Assembly (NCBI RefSeq): GCF_032334255.1 | Contig: NZ_JAUHMF010000001.1 | Coordinates: 682,001 to 746,000 of the forward strand | Length of the DNA: 64,000 bases | From: Thermanaerothrix solaris | GTDB taxonomy: Bacteria > Chloroflexota > Anaerolineae > Anaerolineales > Anaerolineaceae | Reading direction: 5' to 3' | Shown here: positions 31,548 to 40,475 of the stretch, one piece after another | Layout: each line of letters starts with the position of its first letter | Numbering within the stretch: position 1 is the first letter of the stretch | The notes under the pieces: model-generated | What the model saw: only the letters and a program-made list of their open reading frames with translations | The model's database searches: none | What the model was told of the DNA's origin: nothing | Position numbers and translations under genes: made by a program

Positions 31548-31626
31548 CGTCCACCTCCCAACCAAGAAGGTTTTGATGACACCTTTTAAAATAAGCCCGA
31601 TGCATAAGATTTTTACTAGAGAAATA

Positions 31627-32379
31627 TCAATTTTTTGTAGATTCCTGGCTTGCTTCGCTTGGTTTCTGGCGCCGAAAATCCACAAACCGATATCCCACAC
31701 CGCGTTCGGTCAGGATATATTTGGGATTTGCGGGATCTTTTTCAATTTTCTGACGGAGATAGTTAACATAAAGGCGCACATAATGGGGTTCATCACGATA
31801 TTCATACCCCCATACTTTGGCGAGAATTTGATCATAGGAAAGCACCCACCCGGCATTCTGTACCAGATGATAGAGCAAACGGTACTCGGTGGGACGCAAT
31901 TTGACCAGTTTGCCCTCTACCCATACTTCGCGACGTCCAAAGTCAATTTTCAGGCGGTCGTCCACCTCGACCACTTCTTTGGAAATTGGGCTGGCCATCT
32001 CGGTGCGCCGTAACACCGCCCGAACCCGGCTGACTAACTCGCGCGGGCTGAAAGGTTTGGTCACGTAATCATCGGCACCAAGCTCCAAACCCCGAATTCT
32101 GTCTTCCTCCTCACCCTTGGCCGTGACCATGATGACCGGCACTTGACTGATTTCACGGATCAATTGTAATACCTCGAATCCATCCATATCTGGTAACATC
32201 ACATCTAAAATAACCAGATCTGGTAGCGCATCACGTAATACACGGATTGCTTCCTCACCACGGTGGGCTTCTACCACCCGAAAGCCATCATGCTCCAGGT
32301 TAAGCCGAATAAAACGCGCCATTTTTTCCTCGTCATCAACCACGAGGATTAGGCGGTCTCTTAGACTGGTATCAGTCAT
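31627..32379 (-). CDS. OmpR-family response regulator
   Basis: A 250-residue regulator. The receiver domain (10-125) has phospho-acceptor Asp59 in LVILDVMLPDMDG, the acidic pair DDE and conserved Thr/Lys (MVTAKG, VTKPF). The winged-helix DNA-binding domain (140-240) is typical (LRPTEYRLLYHLVQNAGWVLSYDQIL, HYVRLYVNYLRQKIE). No cognate histidine kinase is adjacent; it is the last gene of a Ser/Thr phosphorylation operon, seven bases after the 79-residue protein gene. It may receive phosphate from an unlinked kinase, or be modulated by the Ser/Thr kinase of the operon (inference). Confidence 0.93.
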   Translation of the reverse strand: MTDTSLRDRLILVVDDEEKMARFIRLNLEHDGFRVVEAHRGEEAIRVLRDALPDLVILDVMLPDMDGFEVLQLIREISQVPVIMVTAKGEEEDRIRGLELGADDYVTKPFSPRELVSRVRAVLRRTEMASPISKEVVEVDDRLKIDFGRREVWVEGKLVKLRPTEYRLLYHLVQNAGWVLSYDQILAKVWGYEYRDEPHYVRLYVNYLRQKIEKDPANPKYILTERGVGYRFVDFRRQKPSEASQESTKN

Positions 32380-32386
32380 AAATATA

Positions 32387-32626
32387 TCACTCCCTCACAA
32401 AAGAAATCACTTCCTCTTCTTCGGCTGCAGGCAACACTTCAATGAAATTGATCCGGCTCACCGGCCAGATCACCGTGGTAACATTCGCCTCGATATAGTG
32501 AAGATCCTTACCATCCCGCTTGCGAGGGTTCTTGACAATGATCAAATAGTCAGTCGGGGAAGGCAGGGCATCAATTTCACCCAACACTGGATCTTCATTA
32601 TTCAGGTGGATGATAACACTTGGCAT
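32387..32626 (-). CDS. 79-residue conserved-looking protein, unknown function
   Basis: I do not recognise this family. The protein is beta-rich, with alternating hydrophobic strands (PSVIIHLNNEDPVLGEID, DYLIIVKNPRKRDG, VTTVIWPVSRINFIEVLP) and an acidic tail (AAEEEEVISFVRE). The strand pattern suggests a small barrel. It lies between the FHA protein and the response regulator with gaps of 11 and 7 bases, so it is part of the signalling operon and may bind one of its partners. No Cys and no membrane segment. Confidence 0.7.
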   Translation of the reverse strand: MPSVIIHLNNEDPVLGEIDALPSPTDYLIIVKNPRKRDGKDLHYIEANVTTVIWPVSRINFIEVLPAAEEEEVISFVRE

Positions 32627-32637
32627 GGTTTCCTCGC

Positions 32638-33156
32638 CTATTGAATGATAACCTGGATTTTCAATTTACCGAGTGCAACAATGTCATGATCGTTTAGTGG
32701 ATATTCTACATGAGGCATAATTTTCTGACCATTGACCCGTGTGCCATTAGAGGATCCTAAGTCCATAATCGAGACGCGCTGGGGGGTAATCTTTATCGCC
32801 GCATGCAAACGTGAAACTCCTTGGGTATATGCCTCATAAGGGCTCAAATCAATGTCTGGCAAGATTGGCTGTCCCTCCACAACCCGCCCCAGCGTAACCT
32901 CTGATCGCCCACCCAAGTGAATGATTTCATCCGAGTCTACAATACGCAGGGCTACTGCCGTCGCAGTTGCCGGACTTTCTCCCTTTTCTATAACGGGAGA
33001 TAACGGCTTAGAGCGTTTTCTCTCAAAATAATCAGATTGCACCATATTAAAGGTCTGGGTTGCGCTACGATCCATGACCACAAGTTGGGCTCCACATTCA
33101 CTGCAAAATAGTGCGCCTGGCAATTCCTGATGATGACAATTTGGACAGGTGATCAT
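32638..33156 (-). CDS. Zinc-ribbon and FHA domain protein
   Basis: A 172-residue protein. The N-terminal zinc ribbon has CPNC and CSECG (Cys4, Cys7, Cys18, Cys21). A linker contains SATQTFNM, a short Thr-rich stretch that resembles kinase-targeted TQTF motifs. The FHA domain (about 85-172) has LGRVVEG, VSRLHAAI and LGSSNGTRVNG, the phosphothreonine-binding loops. FHA domains read phosphothreonine made by Hanks-type kinases, so it is likely a substrate or reader of the kinase encoded three genes upstream. The stop of the J-domain/VWA gene is three bases before its start. Confidence 0.9.
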   Translation of the reverse strand: MITCPNCHHQELPGALFCSECGAQLVVMDRSATQTFNMVQSDYFERKRSKPLSPVIEKGESPATATAVALRIVDSDEIIHLGGRSEVTLGRVVEGQPILPDIDLSPYEAYTQGVSRLHAAIKITPQRVSIMDLGSSNGTRVNGQKIMPHVEYPLNDHDIVALGKLKIQVIIQ

Positions 33157-33159
33157 AGC

Positions 33160-34641
33160 CTATTCCTTACGTGGTTCGGGCAACATGAGAAGAGATCGCG
33201 TGCCATACTTGATTTGTTTTCCACGCTCACCACTCAACTGGTGTGTACGATGTAAATGTTCAGCTTCTAACAGCACGGTGCGGGCCAACGCCCGTTCACC
33301 TTTCGCCAGTAGATGGGTCGCTAAATATTGTAAACGTCGGGCCGCTCGAGAAATTTCTCCCACCGAAATTTCCTGACGTGCTCTCTCTTGCATACGGTAA
33401 AGTGTCAAGCGCGATAAAGACTGAAGAAGGATTTCTGGAACAGGAACAGATTCCACCTCATCACCGACTTCACAAGCAACCGAAAAGGGAATGCGCCAAA
33501 AGCGCGCTTCCAGAGATGGAATCTCCATTGTTAGCTTACCACGCAGAAGATAAATCTCGGTGATCTCTGGAGACAATTGCGGAATTAATAACTCCATCAC
33601 AACATTCATTTTTTGATCATAATACAGATCCCCCAAGGGCATTGGCGGCTCAACGACCAGAGGTGCCACCTCATCTCCCAATTTAAACGCATAGCGGATG
33701 TTGATTCCCGAATTGTTTGTGAAGTGGAGTTCTAATCCTCGTGCAAAGGTTTGCTTAGTACTTCTGCCTTTGCGTTCAAAACACAGGTACAGATCCTCTA
33801 CATGTTGAATATAATGAGCACTTCCACCCGCAATGCTTGTAAGAGCGTCTAGAAAGTCATCGTTCCAGTCCTCCCCAATTCCAAAGGCATTGATAGTAAT
33901 TCCCTCTTGGCGTGCACTCGCCGCCAATTCAATGCTTGCCTGCTCGTCGCCATAAGTATGTCCATCGGTAATCAACCAAATTTGGGTGCTCGTGTTGTTC
34001 AAATGGTTAGCGTAGCGAGAAAGGTTAACCGCCATTTCAATTCCACGTAGAATTTCAGTACCTCCACTAACCTGTAACTGGTTAACGGCGTGTAGGATAT
34101 CAATCTGATGTTGAATAGGGGTAGCATGAAGAATGACCTCTGCACGATCACCAAATGCAATTAGTGAGATTAAATCATTAGGTCTTAGGTTACGGACCAA
34201 GTATCCAATGCCCTGCTTAACCATCTCGATCCGCTCACCCCGCATTGAAGTCGAGCGGTCAACTACTAAGCAAATATGGACAGGCGGGCCTACGGTCGGA
34301 TCTAAAGTTGTGGTAACCCTTAGATCTAACATGAGGTAGATCAATTGTGGTTCATTCAGTCGTGGAATAATCGTGCGGCTCAGTATCCATTCTAAGGCAA
34401 CAGGTGGGGGCTTGCGAAGGTCTGACGGAATATTCGCGTCATAAGTAGCACGCCGTTGAGGATTCGATAGCACTTCATAAGCTTCCTGTACCCGTATAAA
34501 TAGCTGGCGCGCTTCCGGTGCAGGATTAACATCGGGATGATAAGCACGAGTTGCAGCAAAATAGGCTGAACGTATTTCTTCTGCCGTTGCATCTATGGGA
34601 ACTCGTAGGAGATTATAGTACTCGGCTATCCCTGTCGTCAT
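33160..34641 (-). CDS. J-domain plus VWA domain protein
   Basis: A 493-residue protein. Residues 5-70 are a J domain with HPD (35-37). A linker follows, then a VWA domain from about residue 120 to 290 with the MIDAS residues DRSTS (128-132), the mid-domain Thr (GGTEILRGIEMA) and WLITDGHTYGD. Residues 310-420 look like a beta domain. The C-terminus (ARQEISVGEISRAARRLQYLATHLL onward) is helical and fits the helical region that follows VWA in related proteins. A J domain would recruit DnaK (Hsp70); VWA domains mediate metal-dependent contacts. The combination within a kinase/phosphatase operon suggests a scaffold for stress signalling. It is separated from PP2C by nine bases. Confidence 0.88.
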   Translation of the reverse strand: MTTGIAEYYNLLRVPIDATAEEIRSAYFAATRAYHPDVNPAPEARQLFIRVQEAYEVLSNPQRRATYDANIPSDLRKPPPVALEWILSRTIIPRLNEPQLIYLMLDLRVTTTLDPTVGPPVHICLVVDRSTSMRGERIEMVKQGIGYLVRNLRPNDLISLIAFGDRAEVILHATPIQHQIDILHAVNQLQVSGGTEILRGIEMAVNLSRYANHLNNTSTQIWLITDGHTYGDEQASIELAASARQEGITINAFGIGEDWNDDFLDALTSIAGGSAHYIQHVEDLYLCFERKGRSTKQTFARGLELHFTNNSGINIRYAFKLGDEVAPLVVEPPMPLGDLYYDQKMNVVMELLIPQLSPEITEIYLLRGKLTMEIPSLEARFWRIPFSVACEVGDEVESVPVPEILLQSLSRLTLYRMQERARQEISVGEISRAARRLQYLATHLLAKGERALARTVLLEAEHLHRTHQLSGERGKQIKYGTRSLLMLPEPRKE

Positions 34642-34650
34642 AATCCACTG

Positions 34651-35553
34651 TTAAAGGTATTGAACTAAAATAACGCTGATATTATCTGGTCCACCAGCCG
34701 CATTTGCTGCATCTACCAAGTTCTTGCACGCTATGGCTGGGTTGCGTGCACTAGTGATAATTTGAAACATTTCTTTCTCAGAGAGCACCCCCCATAGCCC
34801 ATCACTACATATAAGCAAAAAGCCCGGGCGAGGCATTGGATGGGTGTGTATATCCGGTCGAAAGGGTTCAGATTGCCCCAAAGCACGATAGAGCACATTC
34901 CTTTGAGGATGAACCTGCGCTTCCTGCTCTGAAAGTTGCCCCAATTCCACTAAACGATGCACTAAAGAATGGTCTTGCGTAACAACCTGCATTCGGCCAT
35001 CAGGATAAACGAAATAAGCCCTGCTATCCCCAACGTGGGCCAAAGTGACTTGCTCACCCACAACCAAGGCAGCCGTTAGCGTCGTCCCCCCACCTGGCGC
35101 ATACCTAACCACTGCCTGTTGAGCCTGAACAACACCATTTTCCATCACCTCTTGCAAACTGCTGCGCTGGCGGTCTTCCATGGATAAAAAGGGTAGATAA
35201 GAACGCGACAAAATAAATTCAGCCATGGCTCGTACCGCCACACCGCTGGCTATCTCGCCATGTTCATGCCCCCCCATCCCATCTGCAACGATGAAAACCC
35301 CAAAAGGCAATTCTACGTTTCCATCGGATAAAATTGAGGAGAGTGAAAAGAGGGCATCCTCATTTCGCTCACGTTGCTTGCCCACCGATTGTCCGACCCC
35401 GACTAGTAAATGAGCCGGTTCTATAACTAATGGCATTACTGTAACTGGTTGTAATTGCTCTTCGGACAAGGGAGCAGTTTGAACAAATCCGCTCTCATTT
35501 CCTGAGGGTTTCGGTTTTTGCCGATTAAGTAAACGTTCTAAAAATTTGATCAC
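34651..35553 (-). CDS. PP2C-family Ser/Thr protein phosphatase
   Basis: A 300-residue phosphatase with an ~45-residue basic/Pro-rich N-terminal tail. The PP2C domain (50-298) has all metal motifs: RNEDALF, VADGMGGHEHGE, HVGDSRAYF, ICSDGLWGVL and GPDNISVIL. It should reverse phosphorylation by the kinase encoded 24 bases upstream in the same operon. No membrane segment, so it is cytoplasmic. Confidence 0.93.
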   Translation of the reverse strand: MIKFLERLLNRQKPKPSGNESGFVQTAPLSEEQLQPVTVMPLVIEPAHLLVGVGQSVGKQRERNEDALFSLSSILSDGNVELPFGVFIVADGMGGHEHGEIASGVAVRAMAEFILSRSYLPFLSMEDRQRSSLQEVMENGVVQAQQAVVRYAPGGGTTLTAALVVGEQVTLAHVGDSRAYFVYPDGRMQVVTQDHSLVHRLVELGQLSEQEAQVHPQRNVLYRALGQSEPFRPDIHTHPMPRPGFLLICSDGLWGVLSEKEMFQIITSARNPAIACKNLVDAANAAGGPDNISVILVQYL

Positions 35554-35577
35554 CTCTTCCTCCCGCCGAAGTTGGGA

Positions 35578-37380
35578 TCAGGCAAGCAATGCATAAACCA
35601 TATGATCCGCCGAGCCAAAATAAATCACATTATTAAAAGCCATAGGTGTACCTGTAATCGGGCCGTCAGTCGCAAACTTCCAGCGTAATTTCCCTGTCTT
35701 ATAGTCTAAACAATAGAGATTCCCATCTGCCGAGCCACAATATAAACTATCTTTGTAGATCACAGGAGAACCGCTAACCTGGTGATCGGTTTGGAAACGC
35801 CAGATTTCTTTAGATGTATTGGCGTCCAGGCAGTAGATAAATCCATCGGCAGAACCTGCGAACACAAAGTTATCTACACGACAGGGTGAGGACACAGAGC
35901 CCTTGCCCATGCGAAAACGCCAAATCATCCAACCCGATTTTGAATCCAGGGCATAAAACGACGCGTCTAGCGACGTAAAGTACACCATACCTTGGGTCAC
36001 GGTTGGCGAAGAGGTGATCGCCCGTTTGGCGCGAAAGCGCCACTTAATTTGCCCCCGATAATCCACACACAAGAAGTCACCAGCCTCAGTACCAAAGTAA
36101 ATAAATTCATTGGTCAAAAAGGGCGTCGAGCGAATCGCTTCACCCGCATCAAGACGCCATGCTCGACGTCCAGAAGTCAGGTTAATCGCATATAAGTAGC
36201 CATCATCGCTACCGAAGAAAACGTGTCCCTCACCCACCCGTGGGGAACTATGAATAGCCCCATCTGTTTTATGATTCCATAGAAGCTTTCCGGTTTTAGC
36301 CGAGATGCAATATAAATTAGAATCTTTAGAGCCAATTAGCACCATATCCTGATAAACGATTGGCCGGCCGACAATAGCACCTTCAGTGGGAAACTTCCAA
36401 TGAAATTCCCCTTTGGTTGCATCCAAAGCATACAGATTATTATCATATGAGCCAATGTAAATTACCCCATTATCGTAAAACGGCGATCCTCTCACCTCAT
36501 CCTCACACTTAAACACCCACAACGGTTTGATTTTTTCCTCTTTCATTGTTACGGGTAATGTGATGCGGGAGAGGATCCCCGTCTTGCGCGCAACGGCGAG
36601 CAAGGCTTCTTTCATTGCAATCGCAGAAGGAAAGCGATCTGTGGGGTTGTATTGGAGCGCAGTATTAATGACTGCCTCCAATTCCGGCGAAACACTGGGG
36701 TTTATCTTGCGGATTGGGCGTTCGGAAAATGAGAAGGGAGGTTCTAGTCGCGGATCGCGTTTTGTCAGTAGATGGTGTAGTGTTGCACCGAGAGCGTAAA
36801 TATCAGCTACAGGCGTTGCCTCACCTCGATATTGTTCGGGTGGACTATAACCTTCTGTGCCAATCATCGTGCCTTTTTGACCTTCACGGAAGATTTTGGC
36901 AATACCAAAATCAATCAGCATCACGTGCCCATTATGATTAATCATGACATTGGAAGGCTTCATGTCCCGAAAGATGATCGGCTCGGGTTTGTGGTTATGG
37001 AGATAATCCAAGACGTCACAAATCTCAATCGCCCATTTAACAACCTGATCCTCTGGGAGGAAACCCTCTGTCTCATTTAAGATGGCTTCCAAATCTTTTC
37101 CATTGATATACTCCAAGACCAAGTAAGAACGTTCGTCATGGGTAAAATAATCGAAAATTTTAGGAATGGCAACATGATTTAGCGTAACCAGTAAATTTGC
37201 CTCACGCTCAAAATTGTGCAAAATGGTTTGGCGCACCATAGGATCGCGCGCCTGATTGATCATCTCTTTAACCGCAACAATCTTGACCACATTAGGAAAG
37301 TGTAAATCACGAGCTCGATAAACTGAGCCCATTCCTCCCACACCAATCACTTCTTGAATCAAGTACCGATCAACAAGCAC
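35578..37380 (-). CDS. Ser/Thr protein kinase with eight PQQ-like propeller repeats
   Basis: A kinase domain (1-270) with GVGGMGSVYRAR, Lys38 (VAVKEM), FRDMKPSN (Asp139, an RD kinase) and IDFG (156-159). It runs straight into eight ~40-residue repeats of the type YxGSxDGxLYALDxxTGxxxWxF (about 295-600), a complete beta-propeller. No membrane helix or signal peptide lies between, so the propeller should be cytoplasmic. The native start is probably upstream of GTG 37380: the frame stays open, encodes family-like RQLPPGY, and reaches CTG 37449, five bases after GGGAGG. It is the first gene of the signalling operon. Confidence 0.9.
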   Translation of the reverse strand: MLVDRYLIQEVIGVGGMGSVYRARDLHFPNVVKIVAVKEMINQARDPMVRQTILHNFEREANLLVTLNHVAIPKIFDYFTHDERSYLVLEYINGKDLEAILNETEGFLPEDQVVKWAIEICDVLDYLHNHKPEPIIFRDMKPSNVMINHNGHVMLIDFGIAKIFREGQKGTMIGTEGYSPPEQYRGEATPVADIYALGATLHHLLTKRDPRLEPPFSFSERPIRKINPSVSPELEAVINTALQYNPTDRFPSAIAMKEALLAVARKTGILSRITLPVTMKEEKIKPLWVFKCEDEVRGSPFYDNGVIYIGSYDNNLYALDATKGEFHWKFPTEGAIVGRPIVYQDMVLIGSKDSNLYCISAKTGKLLWNHKTDGAIHSSPRVGEGHVFFGSDDGYLYAINLTSGRRAWRLDAGEAIRSTPFLTNEFIYFGTEAGDFLCVDYRGQIKWRFRAKRAITSSPTVTQGMVYFTSLDASFYALDSKSGWMIWRFRMGKGSVSSPCRVDNFVFAGSADGFIYCLDANTSKEIWRFQTDHQVSGSPVIYKDSLYCGSADGNLYCLDYKTGKLRWKFATDGPITGTPMAFNNVIYFGSADHMVYALLA

Positions 37381-37494
37381 ATAACCGGGAGGAAGTTGGC
37401 GATTTGCCCCACCGCCGCTAAAATTTTGAGTAATGCGTTGAGTTTCCAGAGTTGCCTCCCTCGAGCCCCGATAAACTGGAAAATGTTTTTATCT

Positions 37495-37522
37495 ATTATA
37501 TGCTATGCACGAATAAATCCAA
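37495..37522 (-). promoter_or_regulatory. Promoter for the kinase-phosphatase operon
   Basis: On the minus strand TTGGAT (37522-37517), a 16-base spacer and TATAAT (37500-37495). The predicted start near 37488 leaves about 39 bases to the possible CTG start at 37449. Confidence 0.6.
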
Positions 37523-37578
37523 ACGATCTATCCCGCTCAATTCCCCTTACAATTGTTCAGCGACCCTCTCTAATAAAT

Positions 37579-37584
37579 TATAAT
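37579..37584 (+). promoter_or_regulatory. -10 box for purB
   Basis: TATAAT, 46 bases upstream of the purB start, in an AT-rich tract divergent from the kinase operon promoter. The nearest -35-like hexamer (TTGTTC, 37553-37558) is 20 bases away. Confidence 0.45.
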
Positions 37585-37629
37585 TTCAAAAGTTAGATTT
37601 TCAATTCCGTTCTACCGAGGGCCCTAACC

Positions 37630-39027
37630 GTGAACCTTGCCCCAATATCATATCAATCCCCGTTCTCTTGGCGTTACGGAAGCCCGGAAATGCGGACGCT
37701 ATGGAGTGAGCATACTAAACGTCAACTATGGCGTCGGATTTGGGTCGCTTTGGCAGAAGCAGAAGCAGAATTTGGGTTAATATCGCCGGAGCAGGTACAA
37801 GATCTGCGTGAGCATCAAAATGCGATTGATCTGCAACGTGCCCTCGAAATTGAACACGAAATTCAACATGACCTCATGGCTGAACTGAAAACCTTCGCTG
37901 AGCAATGCTCATTGGGTGGAAAAGTGCTTCACCTAGGCGCAACGTCAATGGACATTGAGGACAACGCCGAAGCCTTGCGTTTACGCCAAGGGCTGGGGTT
38001 ACTGCTTGAAAAACTCTCCTCCTTACTTGCCATATTCGCCGATAAAATTGAACACTACGCCGATCTTCCCATCATCGGCTATACGCATTTACAGCCCGCG
38101 GAACCCATCACTCTTGGCTACCGTTTGTCCCTTTATGCGCAAGATCTTCTCGAGGATTACCAAACCCTGAGCGAACTGCAAGGCAAGATTCGAGGCAAAG
38201 GTTTCAAAGGGGCTGTGGGAAGTGCGGCGTCATACGCCGAACTTATTGGTGCTGAAAATCTCGAACGCTTTGAATCGCTTCTCAGCCATAAACTAAACTT
38301 ACCTTTTTATCCAATTACCAGCCAAACCTACCCCCGAAAACAGGACTTTGTCATCCTCAGTGCGCTGGCCAGTTTGGGAGCAACTCTCTATAAGTTTGCC
38401 TTTGACCTGCGTCTGCTTCAAAACCCCTTGATCGGAGAATGGCGTGAACCCTTTGGCACCACCCAGGTCGGTTCATCGGCTATGCCTTTTAAACGAAATC
38501 CGATTCGCGCTGAGCGCATCAACTCCCTAGCCCGACTTTTAGCCACCTACCCCTCAATTGCTTGGCAAAATGCTGCTCACTCACTCCTTGAACGCACCTT
38601 GGACGATTCGGCCAACCGTCGCCTCATCCTTCCTGAGGCATTCCTAGTGACCGATGAACTTCTGATGACCACACTCACAATTCTCAAAGGACTAGAAGTT
38701 GATGAGACTGCCATACGTCGCAACCTCAGCAATTACCTACCGTTCGCGGCTATGGAGCGCGTACTTATTAATCTAGTCAAAAAAGGTGCCGATCGTCAAG
38801 CCATGCATGAACATTTACGCCAGCATGCGCTAATGGCATGGAGAGCTTTGCAACAAGGTCAACCCAATCCTCTCCCTCAAACGCTCAGCCAGGATGAAAT
38901 CCTGCTAAACTTTCTCGCGACCGACGAAATATTGGAAATTTTCAAAAACACAACACAATATTTGGGAACATGTGTTGAACGTGCCTTGGCATTAGCTCAG
39001 CGCATCCGTCAACTGATCAACTCATAG
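37630..39027 (+). CDS. purB: Adenylosuccinate lyase
   Basis: A 465-residue fumarase/aspartase-superfamily lyase. The superfamily signature GSSAMPFKRNPIRAE is present. YTHLQPAEPITLGYRL gives the general-acid His region, and GATSMDIEDNAEALRLRQG (in place of HxGxTSxDv) fits PurB. It acts twice in purine synthesis, releasing fumarate from SAICAR and from adenylosuccinate. The start is GTG 37630 (GTGAACCTTGCC); CCGAGGGCC upstream is a weak ribosome site. No other pur gene is nearby. Length and motifs are normal for the Chloroflexota/Firmicutes type. Confidence 0.9.
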   Translation: MNLAPISYQSPFSWRYGSPEMRTLWSEHTKRQLWRRIWVALAEAEAEFGLISPEQVQDLREHQNAIDLQRALEIEHEIQHDLMAELKTFAEQCSLGGKVLHLGATSMDIEDNAEALRLRQGLGLLLEKLSSLLAIFADKIEHYADLPIIGYTHLQPAEPITLGYRLSLYAQDLLEDYQTLSELQGKIRGKGFKGAVGSAASYAELIGAENLERFESLLSHKLNLPFYPITSQTYPRKQDFVILSALASLGATLYKFAFDLRLLQNPLIGEWREPFGTTQVGSSAMPFKRNPIRAERINSLARLLATYPSIAWQNAAHSLLERTLDDSANRRLILPEAFLVTDELLMTTLTILKGLEVDETAIRRNLSNYLPFAAMERVLINLVKKGADRQAMHEHLRQHALMAWRALQQGQPNPLPQTLSQDEILLNFLATDEILEIFKNTTQYLGTCVERALALAQRIRQLINS

Positions 39028-39193
39028 AACCCCGCTCATTTTTCCCGTGCTGTTGAGTGATAAACGCATAACTCGAGGGTGACGAAAACAACTGGACGCC
39101 CTTTCTGGGCTTGGCTAAAATGCTTATGTAAGACTTCGTGGGTTAATATCCGCTAGGCATAAACTGAAAGAATCATTCTAGGGAGGTCTTCCG

Positions 39194-40414
39194 GTGAGTC
39201 AGTTTCCCGGTAAGGGCAAAGTCGCCGTTCTTAAAACCAAACCTGAGACCATACTTGAAGACATCGAACGGCTGATGAGAATGGCTGGCGTGGAACTAGC
39301 CCTTCCCCATGGCATAAGAACAGGCTTGAAAATCAATATTTCCTGGCAAACCTGGTACCCCGCTTGCTCCACAACGCCCTGGCAATTAGAAGGAGTGATC
39401 CTAGCCTTGCGTAACATGGGATACCAAGACTTGGTGGGCGTTCATAATGATACAGTGGTCGTAGATACCAGGGTGGGTGAATACAATAACAAACATCGCT
39501 ACATCACCGATAAATATCAGGTGCCTTGTCTCTATCTTTATCAAGATCAATTTGAGTGGATTCGTTATCAGCCCCGCACCCGTCCCTACTTGGTTCTGGA
39601 TAAAGTCTACCCAGAAGGTGTTTATATTCCTAAAGATCTTATTGGGATAAACATTGTTCACCTTCCAACAGTAAAAACCCATGTATTTACGACCATCACG
39701 GGAGCCATGAAGAACGCTTTTGGCGGGCTTCTTCATCGCAATCGTCACTGGACTCATAGCGTCATTCACGAGACGCTTGTTGACTTACTGATGATTCAGC
39801 AAGAAATCCATCCGGGCATTTTTGCGGTTATGGATGGCACCTTCGCCGGTGATGGCCCTGGTCCTCGGGCTATGCGCTGGCACGAAAAAGATATTTTGCT
39901 TGCCTCTGCTGACCAAGTCGCTATTGATGCAGTTTCGGCTAAACTTCAGGGGTTTGATCCCCTTAGCATTCCTTTCATCCGCATCGCCCATGAACTTGAT
40001 CTAGGCATTGGAAACCCGCGCCAGATAGAAATTGTAGGCTACGATATCGAGCAGGAACCTCCGTGGAATTTTGTCCAGGAAGACACATTTGCCTCCCGCG
40101 GACAGAAAATGATCTACCATGGCCCGCTCAAACCTTTTGAGAAAATCCTTTTACAAAGCCCTCTGGTGCCTTGGAGTTATTTTGCCAGTAACTTCTATCA
40201 CAACGTGTATTGGTATCCGTTTATCGGTCGCAAGCGCGTTGAGGCAGCATTACAGACAAAATGGGGAAAACTTTTTAAATCCTATGGTGATGGCCAAGTA
40301 GTAATGCCAGGCATGGAGCCGAAAACTGTACTTCAGGCTGCAGCGGCTTTGGGAGGATTGATATTGCTGTTGGGTGTGCTGGGCCACCGACGGCGCCAGC
40401 AATCTCGGCATTGA
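39194..40414 (+). CDS. DUF362 domain protein
   Basis: A 406-residue protein. The DUF362 core (about 30-300) includes LKINISWQTWYPACSTTPWQLEG, VHLPTVKTHVFTTITGAMKNAFGG and DQVAIDAVSAKLQGFDP, the usual DUF362 landmarks (PK-KTH and D-VAxDAV). No ferredoxin [4Fe-4S] motif is fused, although many relatives have one. The C-terminus has a hydrophobic segment (TVLQAAAALGGLILLLGVLGHRRR), a likely membrane anchor with basic stop-transfer. The biochemical function is unknown. It starts with GTG 39194 after GGGAGG. Confidence 0.75.
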   Translation: MSQFPGKGKVAVLKTKPETILEDIERLMRMAGVELALPHGIRTGLKINISWQTWYPACSTTPWQLEGVILALRNMGYQDLVGVHNDTVVVDTRVGEYNNKHRYITDKYQVPCLYLYQDQFEWIRYQPRTRPYLVLDKVYPEGVYIPKDLIGINIVHLPTVKTHVFTTITGAMKNAFGGLLHRNRHWTHSVIHETLVDLLMIQQEIHPGIFAVMDGTFAGDGPGPRAMRWHEKDILLASADQVAIDAVSAKLQGFDPLSIPFIRIAHELDLGIGNPRQIEIVGYDIEQEPPWNFVQEDTFASRGQKMIYHGPLKPFEKILLQSPLVPWSYFASNFYHNVYWYPFIGRKRVEAALQTKWGKLFKSYGDGQVVMPGMEPKTVLQAAAALGGLILLLGVLGHRRRQQSRH

Positions 40415-40424
40415 CCTTAAACTT

Positions 40425-40451
40425 CACAGCCTGTGGAAACCACAGGCTGTG
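40425..40451 (+). other. Hairpin between the DUF362 gene and glnA
   Basis: CACAGCCTGTGG (40425-40436), loop AAA, CCACAGGCTGTG (40440-40451): a perfect 12-bp stem, 10 bases after the DUF362 stop and 24 bases before the glnA ATG. No U run follows. It may be a terminator or a regulatory element in the glnA leader. Confidence 0.55.
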
Positions 40452-40475
40452 AAAATCTTACCTCATGGAGCAAAG

